DNA of 64,000 nt. Source: Torymus aiolomorphi (taxonomy: Eukaryota > Arthropoda > Insecta > Hymenoptera > Torymidae). The notes under the pieces were generated by a model. It was not told the DNA's origin. It ran no database searches and saw only the letters and a program-made list of their open reading frames with translations. The position numbers and the translations under genes are program-made. Numbering within the stretch: the stretch's first letter is position 1; each line of letters opens with the position of its first letter. The stretch is taken from assembly GCA_036365515.1 (NCBI GenBank), contig CM070873.1:230639876-230703875 (forward strand), written 5' to 3'. This document shows positions 47,021 through 58,900 of the stretch, in pieces.

Positions 47021-48890
47021 TAAATATTTATTGAACATTAATTTTAAATTCGATCATCATTATCCCGATTAAATACTATTTTCAATGTTTAATTACTTGA
47101 TCTTCCTTTCAAAATTATAAATACCAATCAATTGAGATTTTGAATATGAACTAGAAATTAAATTAGAATTGCGGTACGCAAAGTGTACAAAATGTATGAC
47201 GTTTACTGTCGGCACTTCATGCACATAGCTCAAAAAAATTATAGCTATAATACATTGTCTGCTGCATTAAAATTTGTCAACTTTGTTTCCCGGTACTTTC
47301 CGCGCTTGCCGCCACCACCGCGCTCGCTGCTGTCACCCCACTTGCTATTTTCATAATTCCGAGGGCCCGCGCGCACTGCTGCGAAATCGATCGCGTTACC
47401 CAATTAACGTAAACACAATGCCTGCGCCCCCTAAAAGCATTCGCCCAGTCCAAAAATCATCCAGACAAATCATCACTCAAACTGAAAAAACGTTTCAAGC
47501 AATGAAAAAATCCTTACACCCCGTGAACACTTTTCTCACTCTCAGGTAGCTCTCTCTACACCCCAGGATGGCGGAGCATAGGCGAGATTTAGCGAGAGAT
47601 GGCATCGCCGGGGTGGCAGCGAAATTCACTTGGCTCGGCGCATCGAGTCGCTGCTGCTGCCGCTGCTGGTTCAACGACCACCGCCCTTCTCTCGACCAAC
47701 CCCGAAGCGAGCGAGCGAGCGGCCTCTCCTCCCCCACCCACACTCCCGAGCAGTGCCGGCTCGCGTATTTTGCCGGGCCGAGAGAGCGAGACAGAGAGAG
47801 AGAGAGATCGAGCGGTCCCGCCTGCGCCGCCGCCACCGAAATTGTCAATTCTGTAGATCTGGAAATAGGTAGCGCGAAAGTTTCGATAAGGCGACGGATT
47901 ACATGGATGGTGGCGAAGGTTTTTTTTCTGTGGGTGCAGGTGTGTGGCATCGTTGGTTTTGGACGTTGTTCTGGTTTGGAAATACGTTTTTCATTGTTAT
48001 GGAAGCTTGGTTTGGTGATATGACTTTAGGACAAAAAAGCTTTTTTCGAAAAATTCGGTTTGTGAGCTAATGGCGCTTGATTTTGTACGAAAAGTCAAAC
48101 AATTTTTAATGTAGAATATAACACAAAGTTGAAAGCTTTTTTGAACAATGAATTTTTTTTTTTAATTTATAATATTTTTAATTATAATACAATTATCAAA
48201 GTAATTTTATTTAATGGATAAAAAGTTAATTTTTTTTAATTATGTAATATTATACATAACGTAACTCTTTTTGAAATTAAACATTTTAAAAATAATACCT
48301 TACAAAACTATGTAAAATACTTTTAAACTTTCAAGTTTGAACTTCTCTTTGTAAAGAATTCAAGAACTTTGTTCGAGTGAGAAATTCGGGGTAGTAAAAA
48401 CAACTGTTTACTTGCGTCTGACGGTGCTCTTTTTTTTACCTATCAATCTAACTTTCTTTAAGACTTACCAACGTCAAGAATGCGTAATGAATCTTCATGT
48501 AGTCGACGTTTCCTTAAATTTTGATTAATACTTATAATAAACTCGCAGGAAACCTTTGCATTGTTAATGAGCTTGAACGAAAGATCAATACATTCACTAC
48601 CTCGCTCAGAACAATGAAAACTCCGATAATTGCGCAGGAAGAAAAAAAAGTGTACGTGTTATAAATCATCTTTATTGGCTCATATCATTAGTAAAACAAT
48701 CCATATTACGCGCAACAATCGCATTACGGTAATACGCATTAAAACATTTAAACAAACTTTGTCGGCGCCTCGGGCGCGCGCATGCAGCTCTGCATATCGG
48801 GGTTAATAATAAATCGCTCAATTATTATTGCAGACGTATATATTTACGGCCTTTCAAAGAGTACTTTATTCGCGCGTTCGCGTACATATA
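47021..48890. other. Intergenic, with a CpG-rich block 47280-47870
   Basis: The CpG-rich block has overlapping open frames on both strands rich in Arg, Pro, Ala and Ser, typical of composition bias, plus GA tracts. It may be an unassigned promoter or first exon. The rest is AT-rich with nothing recognised. Confidence 0.4.
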
Positions 48891-49163
48891 CACTGATAGA
48901 AAGGAATATTTGAGGCAAATGCGCCGGCTTAACTGTTAACGAATATGTATTTGAATTCAGTCAAATGCAGGTGCATTAACAGTTAAGGAATGGATCATTT
49001 GCTAAAAGTAACGCTTGACAAAAACGTGACAAAAAGCGATCATGCATTAACTGTTAATGAATATTTCGTAACTGTTAAGAATTATTCATTTAGCTCAAAT
49101 ACTTGAAAAAATCGACTTTCAAATGAATCGCGAATTTGCCACAAATATTTCTTTCTATCAGTG
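48891..49163. mobile_element. CACTG-ended MITE, 273 bp
   Basis: The left end CACTGATAGAAAGGAATATT and the complement of the right end, CACTGATAGAAAGAAATATT, differ at one position. TATA lies on both sides, consistent with a 2- or 4-bp duplication. Inside are four copies of an AACTGTTAA-type motif (near 48931, 48976, 49046 and 49069), similar to those in the element at 1945-2205. Non-coding. Confidence 0.88.
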
Positions 49164-51417
49164 TATATACGCGGACTTTGTCGCGCGTGCGAAAATAGAC
49201 GCGCTGATGAAATTACAAAATACCGCGCGCGTCGTACATCATATCACGCCGCGGCGTATGTATTATACACACAAACACGCGAACGCGAAAAACAGCGCAG
49301 CCGCAAACGATCATGTCCCGTAGATTTCGAGCTGTTGCCACTGCTAGTCCCCCGTCCGCTTGCGTATTATGCGTACAGCCATACATTTTCATTAGCAGTC
49401 GTGCGTCGCATCTCTCGTCGCCGCTTTCTCTCTCTCTCTCTCTCCGATTTAATTCGCCATACGGGATAACGCCAATGCGTCCATGTATCTTTCTCTTCCT
49501 CCCCCTCTGTATGTCTGTTTCGCGTGCGTATACTGCTCACCCCTATCATCGAGCCTATATGTACTCTCTCACGGTCAGCGCGTCTTTTGTCTATCCGCTG
49601 CTTATATATATGTGCGTGTGTATATGTAGCGAAGGACGATAATAGAAAAAAAAGGAGCGACAGGTCTAGCGACGCGCCCTTGCGTAAGGTCCAGCCCTGG
49701 GCGAGGCGTGCGCTGCGTCCTGCGCGAGAGAGCGGGAGCTGTAAGGGCGCGAGAGGAGTAGGTGTAGGGAGGGAGGATGGGGGAGGAAGGGAGCACGATT
49801 GGATTGACCCCAGCAGCGTCGGGTCGCGGGCGTGTATAGAGGTGCGAGAGCGGATCGGGTGCTGAGGAAGAGAAAGCGCCCGCGAGAGAAAATGGCAAAG
49901 GACAGGCGAGAGAGAGAGAAAGAAAAAGTCGGAGGAGCGAGTGGAATAAATTACGTTAAAATGTTATTAACATCGAACGGAGCTAATGAATGTGATTAAG
50001 AGCGCGTGTGTGAGAGAGAAAGAGAGGAGGGGAGCAATTTATGTCTATGGAGGGATCTACTTCTCTTTCAATTAGCCGATGAAAGTTTAGATGAAAAAAA
50101 CCCTCTAGGCTGGCTTTGTATGAATTGCATATTTTATGGGCAGTTGAATTATTGTGGTGATATGAAAATATCGTCGGAATAAATTTTTCATGCGATGTTT
50201 ATTTGGAAAATTTATCAATATTTCCATATTTGATTTTGAATCCACGAGAGTATACGAGAAGCAATGTGTATTGGGATAAGAGCTGCAGGTCAAATATTAT
50301 AGGTATACTTACACATAAAGAAATGTGAGACGGAAAATTATAAGAGGGAGGGGAGGGACGGAAGTTTCGGGGAAATAGAAGATGAGAGACAGAGAGAACG
50401 ACTGTGCTTGGACAAGGCAAGATAAGTGAAGGAAAGAACAGGCATATACATTTAGCTATGCATTTTCAAATGAGGGCAATTTTTCGTGAATGGCAAACCG
50501 TCGACAGTTTGTTTCGTATCGTTGTGAATTTTTGTTAATAAATATACTTAAGTTTAATTAATACGGAAAATCCATACTTTACATTTATTCAAAAATATTG
50601 CAAATCCAATTAGTTTTTTGAAATATTCGTCACAGTGTTTAATGAAAATTATTTTTTATCTAAAATTACTTATTTATACGAAATAAAATTACCCACATTT
50701 TCATTTTAAGCGTAACAATTCACTGCGAGCTTGTAACTTCACGAGCGAGCGCATTAGCATGCAAAGATTTTGGAACGGCTAAGTATGATTCAGTACACTT
50801 TAATCATCCGACTTCGTGAAGTTTCTCTGCGTGTTTCTTGAATTTAAAATTCACGTTTTTCCGAGAATTTTTATAAAAGAAGGCAACTTCCCGGACTTGT
50901 ATATAAATCATTCGCGCTCTTAATACTTCATATCTATATTACCCGGCATCGAAGAAGAAAATTTCAAGCTTCATAAGTTCTAAGATATATTATCATCCCG
51001 TGTTCTACGGGAAATTTCGCCCCATCTAAAAAGAAGTTAATATGCGCGCGCACTTAACTCCGACTGCATGTGAAGAGCTAAAAAGCAGCGAAGATTAGGA
51101 AGAAAATTAAAAAAGAAGATTAGCGAGAGAGATAAAAAGGGGTAGCGGCGGAGGCCATTAAATCCAGGGAGCTTCTTTAGAAAAGAAAAATATGAAGGCT
51201 GCAACCACTACTTTCTTACTTAAAAATTTTTATTTCAACATTTCATAAGTTAAATCAAGCAAAACACCCAGCTCCCATCAAATCAATACTTCAAAAAAAT
51301 GCGATCCATTAACCCTGAATCGATGCGCTACGGAAAACCAAATCCCCCAAAGCCTAAAACAAAGAACCGCACACCTCCCTCATCTAAATCCTATTACCCC
51401 TCGCTCCTAAAAAAATT
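49164..51417. other. Intergenic; no gene recognised
   Basis: CpG-rich to about 49900, with CT and GA tracts (49427-49443, 49904-49921, 50010-50033), then AT-rich. Open frames are compositional and overlap on both strands. Confidence 0.45.
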
Positions 51418-51790
51418 CTACCTATAGATAAAACCCGCTACCACCACACTGGCACACAGACTCGCTGAAAATCCCCCAGCAGCAGCAGCAACATCCGCGG
51501 CAGCGAGGTATACCGAGGTAGAGTAGGCGAGGCCCGGCTGCGCTTTTTCGGGGGGGTTGCCGCTGCCACCACCTCCACCACCACCGCTGCTGCTGCGCTC
51601 GCGCACGCATCGCTCGGAGCGCGGCCGGGGCGCGCGCGCGCGAAGGGTGGAAAGAGAGGAGAGAGGAGAGGAGAGAGAGAGTGAGAGCGCAGCAGCCAGG
51701 CATGGAGCCGCCGCGGCCGCCGCGGCATCAGTTCCCCCCGAGCCTAGGGCTAGAAGCGAACCGGCCGCCGCTGCGCTTGTCCGCCGCCTT
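51418..51790. promoter_or_regulatory. Very GC-rich low-complexity block, candidate CpG promoter or first exon
   Basis: Dense CpG with CAG, CCG and CCA triplet runs, and a GA-rich part at 51640-51690. Proline-, alanine- and arginine-rich frames are open on both strands at once, which argues for composition rather than coding. It is about 1.2 kb beyond the stop of the carboxypeptidase gene. Confidence 0.3.
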
Positions 51791-52943
51791 CCCTTCTTTC
51801 GCTACTTTATTATTATTCCTTCGGTTTCCTTTCCTCGGTTACACTTATTAACGTTATATCCTTTATCACGCGCGGACAAACACACATATACATACATACA
51901 ATACAGACATACACGGCCTCACGTTTATTGGCAATACAAGTATAGATCTGAAATTATACATCTGTAGTTTATCTCTCATTTTTGGCCGTGTATAATATTG
52001 CGAGGGAGAGAGAGAGGGTGCGTAAGAGTGTTTAACGCACTACTACCACCACATGCACGACACACGTTGATGTACGCGAAAGGTCATCAGCAGCAGGAGC
52101 AGCAACAACTCGGTTATCGTCTTCGTACTTTTCGTTTGACACAGCAGCAGGAGCAGTCGGAACAGCCGCCCGAAAGAGGACACACACCTCGGATGCGAGA
52201 TAAAGACCGACAGAGAGAGAGGGATAGATAAGGAAGGAGAAACACGGCGTTGTATACGGCGAGAAGAGAGAGAGAAACGGAGCAGCCGCGCGCATGCGCC
52301 AGCAGCCGGAAAGGCGCGAATTAATCAAACTTTCATTTCATCCCCGAATATTTACGGCTATACCTATCGTGCATCGGACCGTATACGTAAAACGAGCTGC
52401 GCTGCGTTGAGAGGGAGAGAGAGAGAGATAGGGAGGATATCGGAGTACTCTGTTGCTGTTTTGTTCAGGTACGTACTCGACTTTCAATTCACTCGCGTTA
52501 ACTTTATTATTATGAGTGGACGACGGCTGAGCGAGAAACTGAGAAAACGATGTATATCGAGATTTATTGGTCGATGGTGTGCTGTCGTATATGCATATGA
52601 AGGAAATTTTCAATCTAGTCGTTATTATATGCGAATTGATTCGACAAAAATATTTCATTTTCTCAGCGTACTCGGATATCTGCGTATATATACATATGTT
52701 TTGAACATTATTCATAATATGTGCATGTGGTAACTGTCGAGAAAGTTTCTTATCGTACATGATTCATTGATCCCAAATAACTCTTCATAATAATATCAAT
52801 AATAATAGCCATCATTAAAAATCGCAAAGTTCGTAATAGATAAAATGGTAAAAGTGTGTGAAAAAGTGTAAAAAGTGCCAGAGAACAATAATAATAATAT
52901 CATTATCAGTAGCATTTTGTATTGAAACAAATCGCCGCTCGTG
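51791..52943. other. Intergenic / 3' flank of the carboxypeptidase gene
   Basis: CAG-rich and GA-rich patches at 52085-52290, otherwise AT-rich. The part nearest 52943 should hold the 3' untranslated region of the - strand carboxypeptidase. TTATT on the + strand (a possible AATAA signal on the - strand) is frequent near 52510. No other gene was recognised. Confidence 0.45.
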
Positions 52944-55900
52944 CTACTTGGCCAGCTTCCTGGGCAGGATTAGTCCGGTCCTGCGCTTGGGCGATGGCCG
53001 CCTTGCAGCAGCAGCAGCAGCTACCGCGACCTTTGGCCTGTTCCTGCCGGTAGCGAGGTCCAGGCCGCCGCGCGTCAGCTGATTGAAATCGATAATCGTG
53101 AGGCTGGGCTCTTTCGTCTCCTGCGGCTTCTCCGCCTCCTCCTCCTCCGGCTCCGCTTCCACCTCCTGCTGCTGCTGTGTGTACCTGGGCCGGGTATAGC
53201 GGCGACGATGACGGGCGCCACTAGCGCTGGCGACGCCCGCCGCGCTCATACGAGTGCCGCTCATCGATCGGTAACGCTGACGCTCCGGAGCTGCTGCCGA
53301 GCCGCCGCCGCTGGCAGAAGCAGCTAGCTCCTCCTCTTCCTCCTCCACCCGGAAGTACCTGCGCGCAGAGGGACAGAGAGAGGGAAAGGGTGTATGTACA
53401 GTAGTCGCGGATATGCAAATGTCGATACTACGCGCAGGCAGTGTTTCACCTCGCTCGTTGACACTCGTGTATATGCATACGCGTGCCCGAGAAAAATGCC
53501 TCCTTTCATCGAAAGAGTTACAGAGAGAGAAAGAGAGAGAGCAGAGGATTATTATTGCCTTTCCCATTATTCGCGCGCCTTTGTGTTTTGCCAACGAACG
53601 AGCAAACGAGATTTGCTTGCTGTGTATGTGTATATCGTTGGCTAGCGCGCGTGGGATTTTCGGAGCTGGGAAATTGTTTTCGAGTTGAGAGTGGAAGAGA
53701 GAGAGAAAGAGGGTTTGCGGCGAATGCTTGAAAACGAAGCGCTTTTCCGATTTTCCGCAGAGCGCGGGAATAGATTTTCGGCTGAAAGGGTTTTATTGTG
53801 CCTGTTTGCGTATAAAAGGACGCGGATGACGCGCTCTTAGAATTCTCGCACAAAGTTAAAATCGAGGACTCGGAACAAAGACGCGCTTGAAATTGAAAAA
53901 AAATTCTTTGAGCGCGCTGTGCGCTGCCACGCCTCTTTCTCTCTTGGAGTAAATCGACTTCGAAATTTATCTCTTTATGCCATGTGACTCGGTTTCAGTT
54001 TACTTGTATAGTCGGTTTTAAAAGCCCATGTGTGATGGAGAAAGATGAGGTATCATTTGAATTATTCAGATTATTACTTACATCTTTGGTATAGAATACC
54101 ACATAAAAATCAATTCAATCAAAATATTTAGCGTTTTTAAAAGAGTCAATAATTACTCGCTGTATTCAGCAATATTGAAAGTTTCTCTAATACAAAAGCA
54201 CGTCGTGCAGGCATTCGTTCCGGATTTAGGATAATGCACTTTTATATAGAAGCACTGGACCTACATCAGGCTGCATTCATGAAAATAAATCGCAATAAGT
54301 CGCTTATAATTGTCTGTGCACAGTCGTATATTGATTTCGGAACTATTGATTTTAGTTTTCAGAATCGGCTTAACTTAATGCTCGTGAATAATGCATCTAA
54401 ATATAAAAGCTCGTGCATATGAAATTTTCAGTTATGATTAAAAACCATTTTAATCCACAAAATAATTCAACGTTTCCAATACTATAATTATATCAAAAAT
54501 GATTTCCTGTATCCGTGTTAAAGTATACTATTTCAAGAATCACTGCTCTCTCGTCCTCTCTCTCTCTTTTGCACATCCGGCATGATTTAATTGACATTAT
54601 CTCAATATTTACAGAAGTAATTCAATCAAAATTTAATTACTAATAATCTATAGAGTATAATTAAATTGGACACGTCATGCACATGCGCCATTGACTGAAA
54701 ATACCTTGAATCAAATTTCCAATTGAATTTATGCTACATTAATGAACTTACATCAGAGTATATAGATTTTCAACACATTGTAAGTAGAGAAAACCGTAAT
54801 AGTCAGACGCTCTTGAAAGTTTAAAAAAAATCGAACAATCAGTCAACTATTTCACTATAATCAACACAAAAACTATCATAAAGCTAATGTACATAGCAAA
54901 AATATCAATATTATCAATTATTTTCGAGAGTGAAAAAAAAAACTCAAAATTATACTTTAAACAGAAAAAGAGAAAACAAATGAATAAAAGCGCATCCCCA
55001 AAGCATACATATAATACACATTATATGTAAGACCCCTTACGTATCGAGGCTGGCTAGGTGCAGGGGCGCGGGCGTCCTCGCAGTCCTGGGCCTGGGCTCG
55101 CGCGGCGCGCGCTGTCGCTGTCGCGAGGGCCGGCCGCGTTTGCTCGACGGCTGGTCCGGCAACCCCTGGGGTATCACGCTCGTCACCTTGTAGTACTCGA
55201 GGAGAGCGCGCGCCAAGTTTCTGCCCACCCGGTAATCTGTTGTCTCGTTAAGGCTTCAAGTTCTCCTTCTCGATAATCGACCCCTCGTACACTCACCTCT
55301 CGGAATTTCATTTCGTGTTCCGCGCGGAACGTAGGGGTGGCGTTTATAAGAAGGTGTCCGTGTGTTTCTCGCTATTATATATAAGAAGGCAGGCCGTGGA
55401 GCGTTCAGGCTTTTGTAATTGATTTAGACGTAATAGCTCTATAAGCGCGTGCAGTGACGGCTATAAGCTTTTAATGCGAACGTGTGTGTATTTATTGGAC
55501 ACGGTGAATGCACTTGGGGTAAAATGGTTTTCAACAATCATCGCGCGATTGACGGCAAGCTATAGACGTAAAATTGTACTTTGTATATAATGTGTACGTA
55601 TCGAACGATAAAAATAAGTTTCGATTGCATTTAACATTAATAGTTAATGGGGTAGTAAGCTATTTCTGTCTTTTGAACGTTGCTCGGTTGAAATAAAACT
55701 ATATACTGGCGATGACTGTCGAATCACGGAAACAATTCGTCGAAAGTTTTTTCGCAAAAAGGATACAGCTCTCCTCGGTGTAGGGCAAAATGTCGGCGGA
55801 GCCTTTGCGGGCGTATCCGTGCATCGACACATGAAGCGTGTAACAATTAACGCGTTCGCTCAGTATCGAGCAGAGAAAACGCCTTGCCGTGCCCTCCTTG

Positions 55901-58900
55901 TGCGCGTCTTGATTGTACATGGTATTGCTCGGCTCGTAGTCCTCCGCCTGCTGAGCTAAACATTTTGGCAATACTATGTGACGTTCGTACCTGAAAGTCT
56001 TGAGTATTCCTTAATGTTTTAAAGTTTTTATTGTTAAATAATAATGAATACTAATAATGGGAAAAAAACGATTTTTTGAGTTTTTTTTTTTGCAATTGTA
56101 CTTAGTGTAATCTAAGTGAATAAATGATAATTTAAGAAATGATCGTGTACGTGTTCAATGAGATATTATTCAATTGGAAATTATCATGAAGATACCAATG
56201 TGCCGTAAAATTAATTTATAAAATAGTATACGTTGAATACATTGTAGTGAATGGACCATCAAATTAATAAATGCATCTTGCAATAAGATTGACGTAGTTT
56301 TTCTTCGCTATTGTCTATACCTGTACACGTCGTCGTAAGTATTCCCGTAAACGAAGAGACCAGTGGCATTAGTGTGCGCGTGAATATCAATGACACAATC
56401 TAGAAAAACGTTTTGATCTTTATCGAGGCTTTCGAGTAGTTTTTTAGCAGCCCCAAGCGTCGGGTGTATCCAGTCCGAAATTCGATTCCAGGAGCGGTTC
56501 AAATCCATTCCCATCAGCGTTGACCTAAATCAGAAAAGAGCCTTCCCAATTCACATTTTGTACACACGTATCGTTAAGCTCTAATATAAACGTAAATAAA
56601 AATCACTATAATAAAGTTTTGCACGAAAATTCGTTTTAACCCTTTGAGGGGCAGTGGGACGTATACGTCCCACCTTTTTGGTCTCAGTTTTTTTCATATT
56701 TCTAATATATTTTTGCAGTTTCTATATGCAAATAAATGTTTTTTAGACTCTTGGATACCTAAGTTATCGAAAATTCATGCACGATTGCAATAATTTATTT
56801 ACTTATGTTTTTTTTATAAACAATTGTCGTGAAAAAACTCGGTTTTCTCAGGAAAAAATCGGTTTTTCTGTAACCTCAATAGCTGAAGCTCTGAAAATTT
56901 TTTTACGTATTCTTCGTACATGGTTTCATAATATATATTTTTTTCAGAATTTTTCGTACGCTAGTTTTTCCAAAAAAAAGTTTTGAAATTTCGAAAAATG
57001 AATATTTTTTCAAGATTATTTATTATGAATTAATTAATTTATTATTATTGTTTGTTATGACTGTTTTCATGAAAATCTTCATTTAACTACATAACTTTAA
57101 GATATTATGTCATAGTTGAAGGCGTAGTTATTCTGTTGACCACTAGGTGGCCAATAAATAATGTGCCATTTTAGCGGCAATGAAGCTGGTGCATCGTGTA
57201 GAAAAATGTGCCCCTCAAAGGGTTAACAGAAGCAACGAAATTTTAATCGAGAGTTCCGAACCGGTAATTGCCAAGGTAGACGCCGTCCGGGTTGAGCATA
57301 GGAACAATCTTGAAGACGACGTAGTCGCGCAGAACTTTGGCAATGGGATGGGCGCTGACGAGGAAGTCGATGAGGCCTTGGCACACGAACGACGAGGGCG
57401 ACTCGCCGGGATGAACTCGCCCGAGTATCACGACAGTGCGACGCTCCTTCGGGCCCGTTGTCGTTGCGCTTCCCTTATCCTCGGTCGTGATCGTCAGTAG
57501 CTCGACCTTCCGCTTCTGAATCGAGTTCGCCAGGGTTTCCCGCTTCACGGACGGATACCTAAAGGGAGTAATAATATTTTTTTAATTTTCCGGTTTTCGG
57601 GTGGGGTTATTGTATTTGACTCCGGATGTTCGTTCGTATATATGAATTGTTAAGAGTATTTCGTGTATAACATTGTGGACATATTTTAGAATATTTTGAA
57701 TAAGCAAATAACATTCTATAGGTAAATATTGTTATTTTGGAGTAAAGTAAAGCCATTAATCAACTATTCAAATATATATTATGGTTGTTATAATAAATAC
57801 CCGCGCAAAAGAAATGAAGACTGGCCAATATATTTCTCGGAATGTAGGCAATATGTGCGGGGGGTGGGGTCCTTATCCTGCAGAATATTAAAAATAGAAT
57901 AAATGTACCCGATCGGCAAAAGCTTCATTTTCGAGAGCTTTAAAAACAAAGAGAATGACTAACAGAATATAAAATTACAGATATTTGTTTGAAGAATCAA
58001 TTTAGTTAATATGCACAGCAGTAGAAATGTAAAAATTAATAATGTAAAAAGTAGAAAGTAGTTTAGAGAGAACAGCAAGATAATAGAAAACATAACATGC
58101 ACAAAACATATAAATAGATATTGATTCATTATAATTTCGTTTTTCGAAAAGGCATAGCACAAATGCCAGAATAACAGAATGCATATAGCACGAATGCCAA
58201 ATTAACAGAATATGCATGATTCGAATTACTCATATCTGCTTTCGGGCGCACGTACAAACTGCACAAATTCAAAAAACCGCTGCCAATTCATTGACAATTA
58301 GCTTCCTCAAACTAAAGTTATTGTTCTAATCATTCATTATTCAAATCAGTATATAGGTAAATAATTGTTATTTATCAACTTGCATGGTGTTTTATATATT
58401 TTATTTTTTCAAACTTATCTTACAAAATTAACTTTAATTTTTAACTTTTTCAAAATTTCTTTTTCTTCGTGTTATTTCTTGAAGTATATAAACGTATAAT
58501 TTATACAATGTTGTACTCGATAAGTGTAAAAAGTGGTTAAAATTTGGAGTCCATAAATAAAACCGCTGCCAATTCATTGGCCCGTGGCTTCCTCAAACTT
58601 AATTTGCTTATTCCTTTAATGAATTTTTAATAACAAAATTTATAATTTTTGCAACAATTTATGAGATAATTATAATTAAATTCATTTATGAAGATTAAAA
58701 ATTATTAATTTTTAAATTGTGTATAAAATATGAATAAAATAATAGGCATGATTTGTTTTTTAAATTATGTGTGAAAAATAAATACAATAATTGATTGTAA
58801 TCTTATCATCAAAACCTTTTAAAATTCCTAAATAACCTTTACTTCAAATTATATTTTCTTTGTGAAATTTCACAGATAGGGTAAGTGTCTCTAGTAGTAT

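Noticed and set aside
51557..51967. Proline- and alanine-rich open frame
   Set aside because: Several frames on both strands are open at once in this GC-rich low-complexity block, which points to composition.
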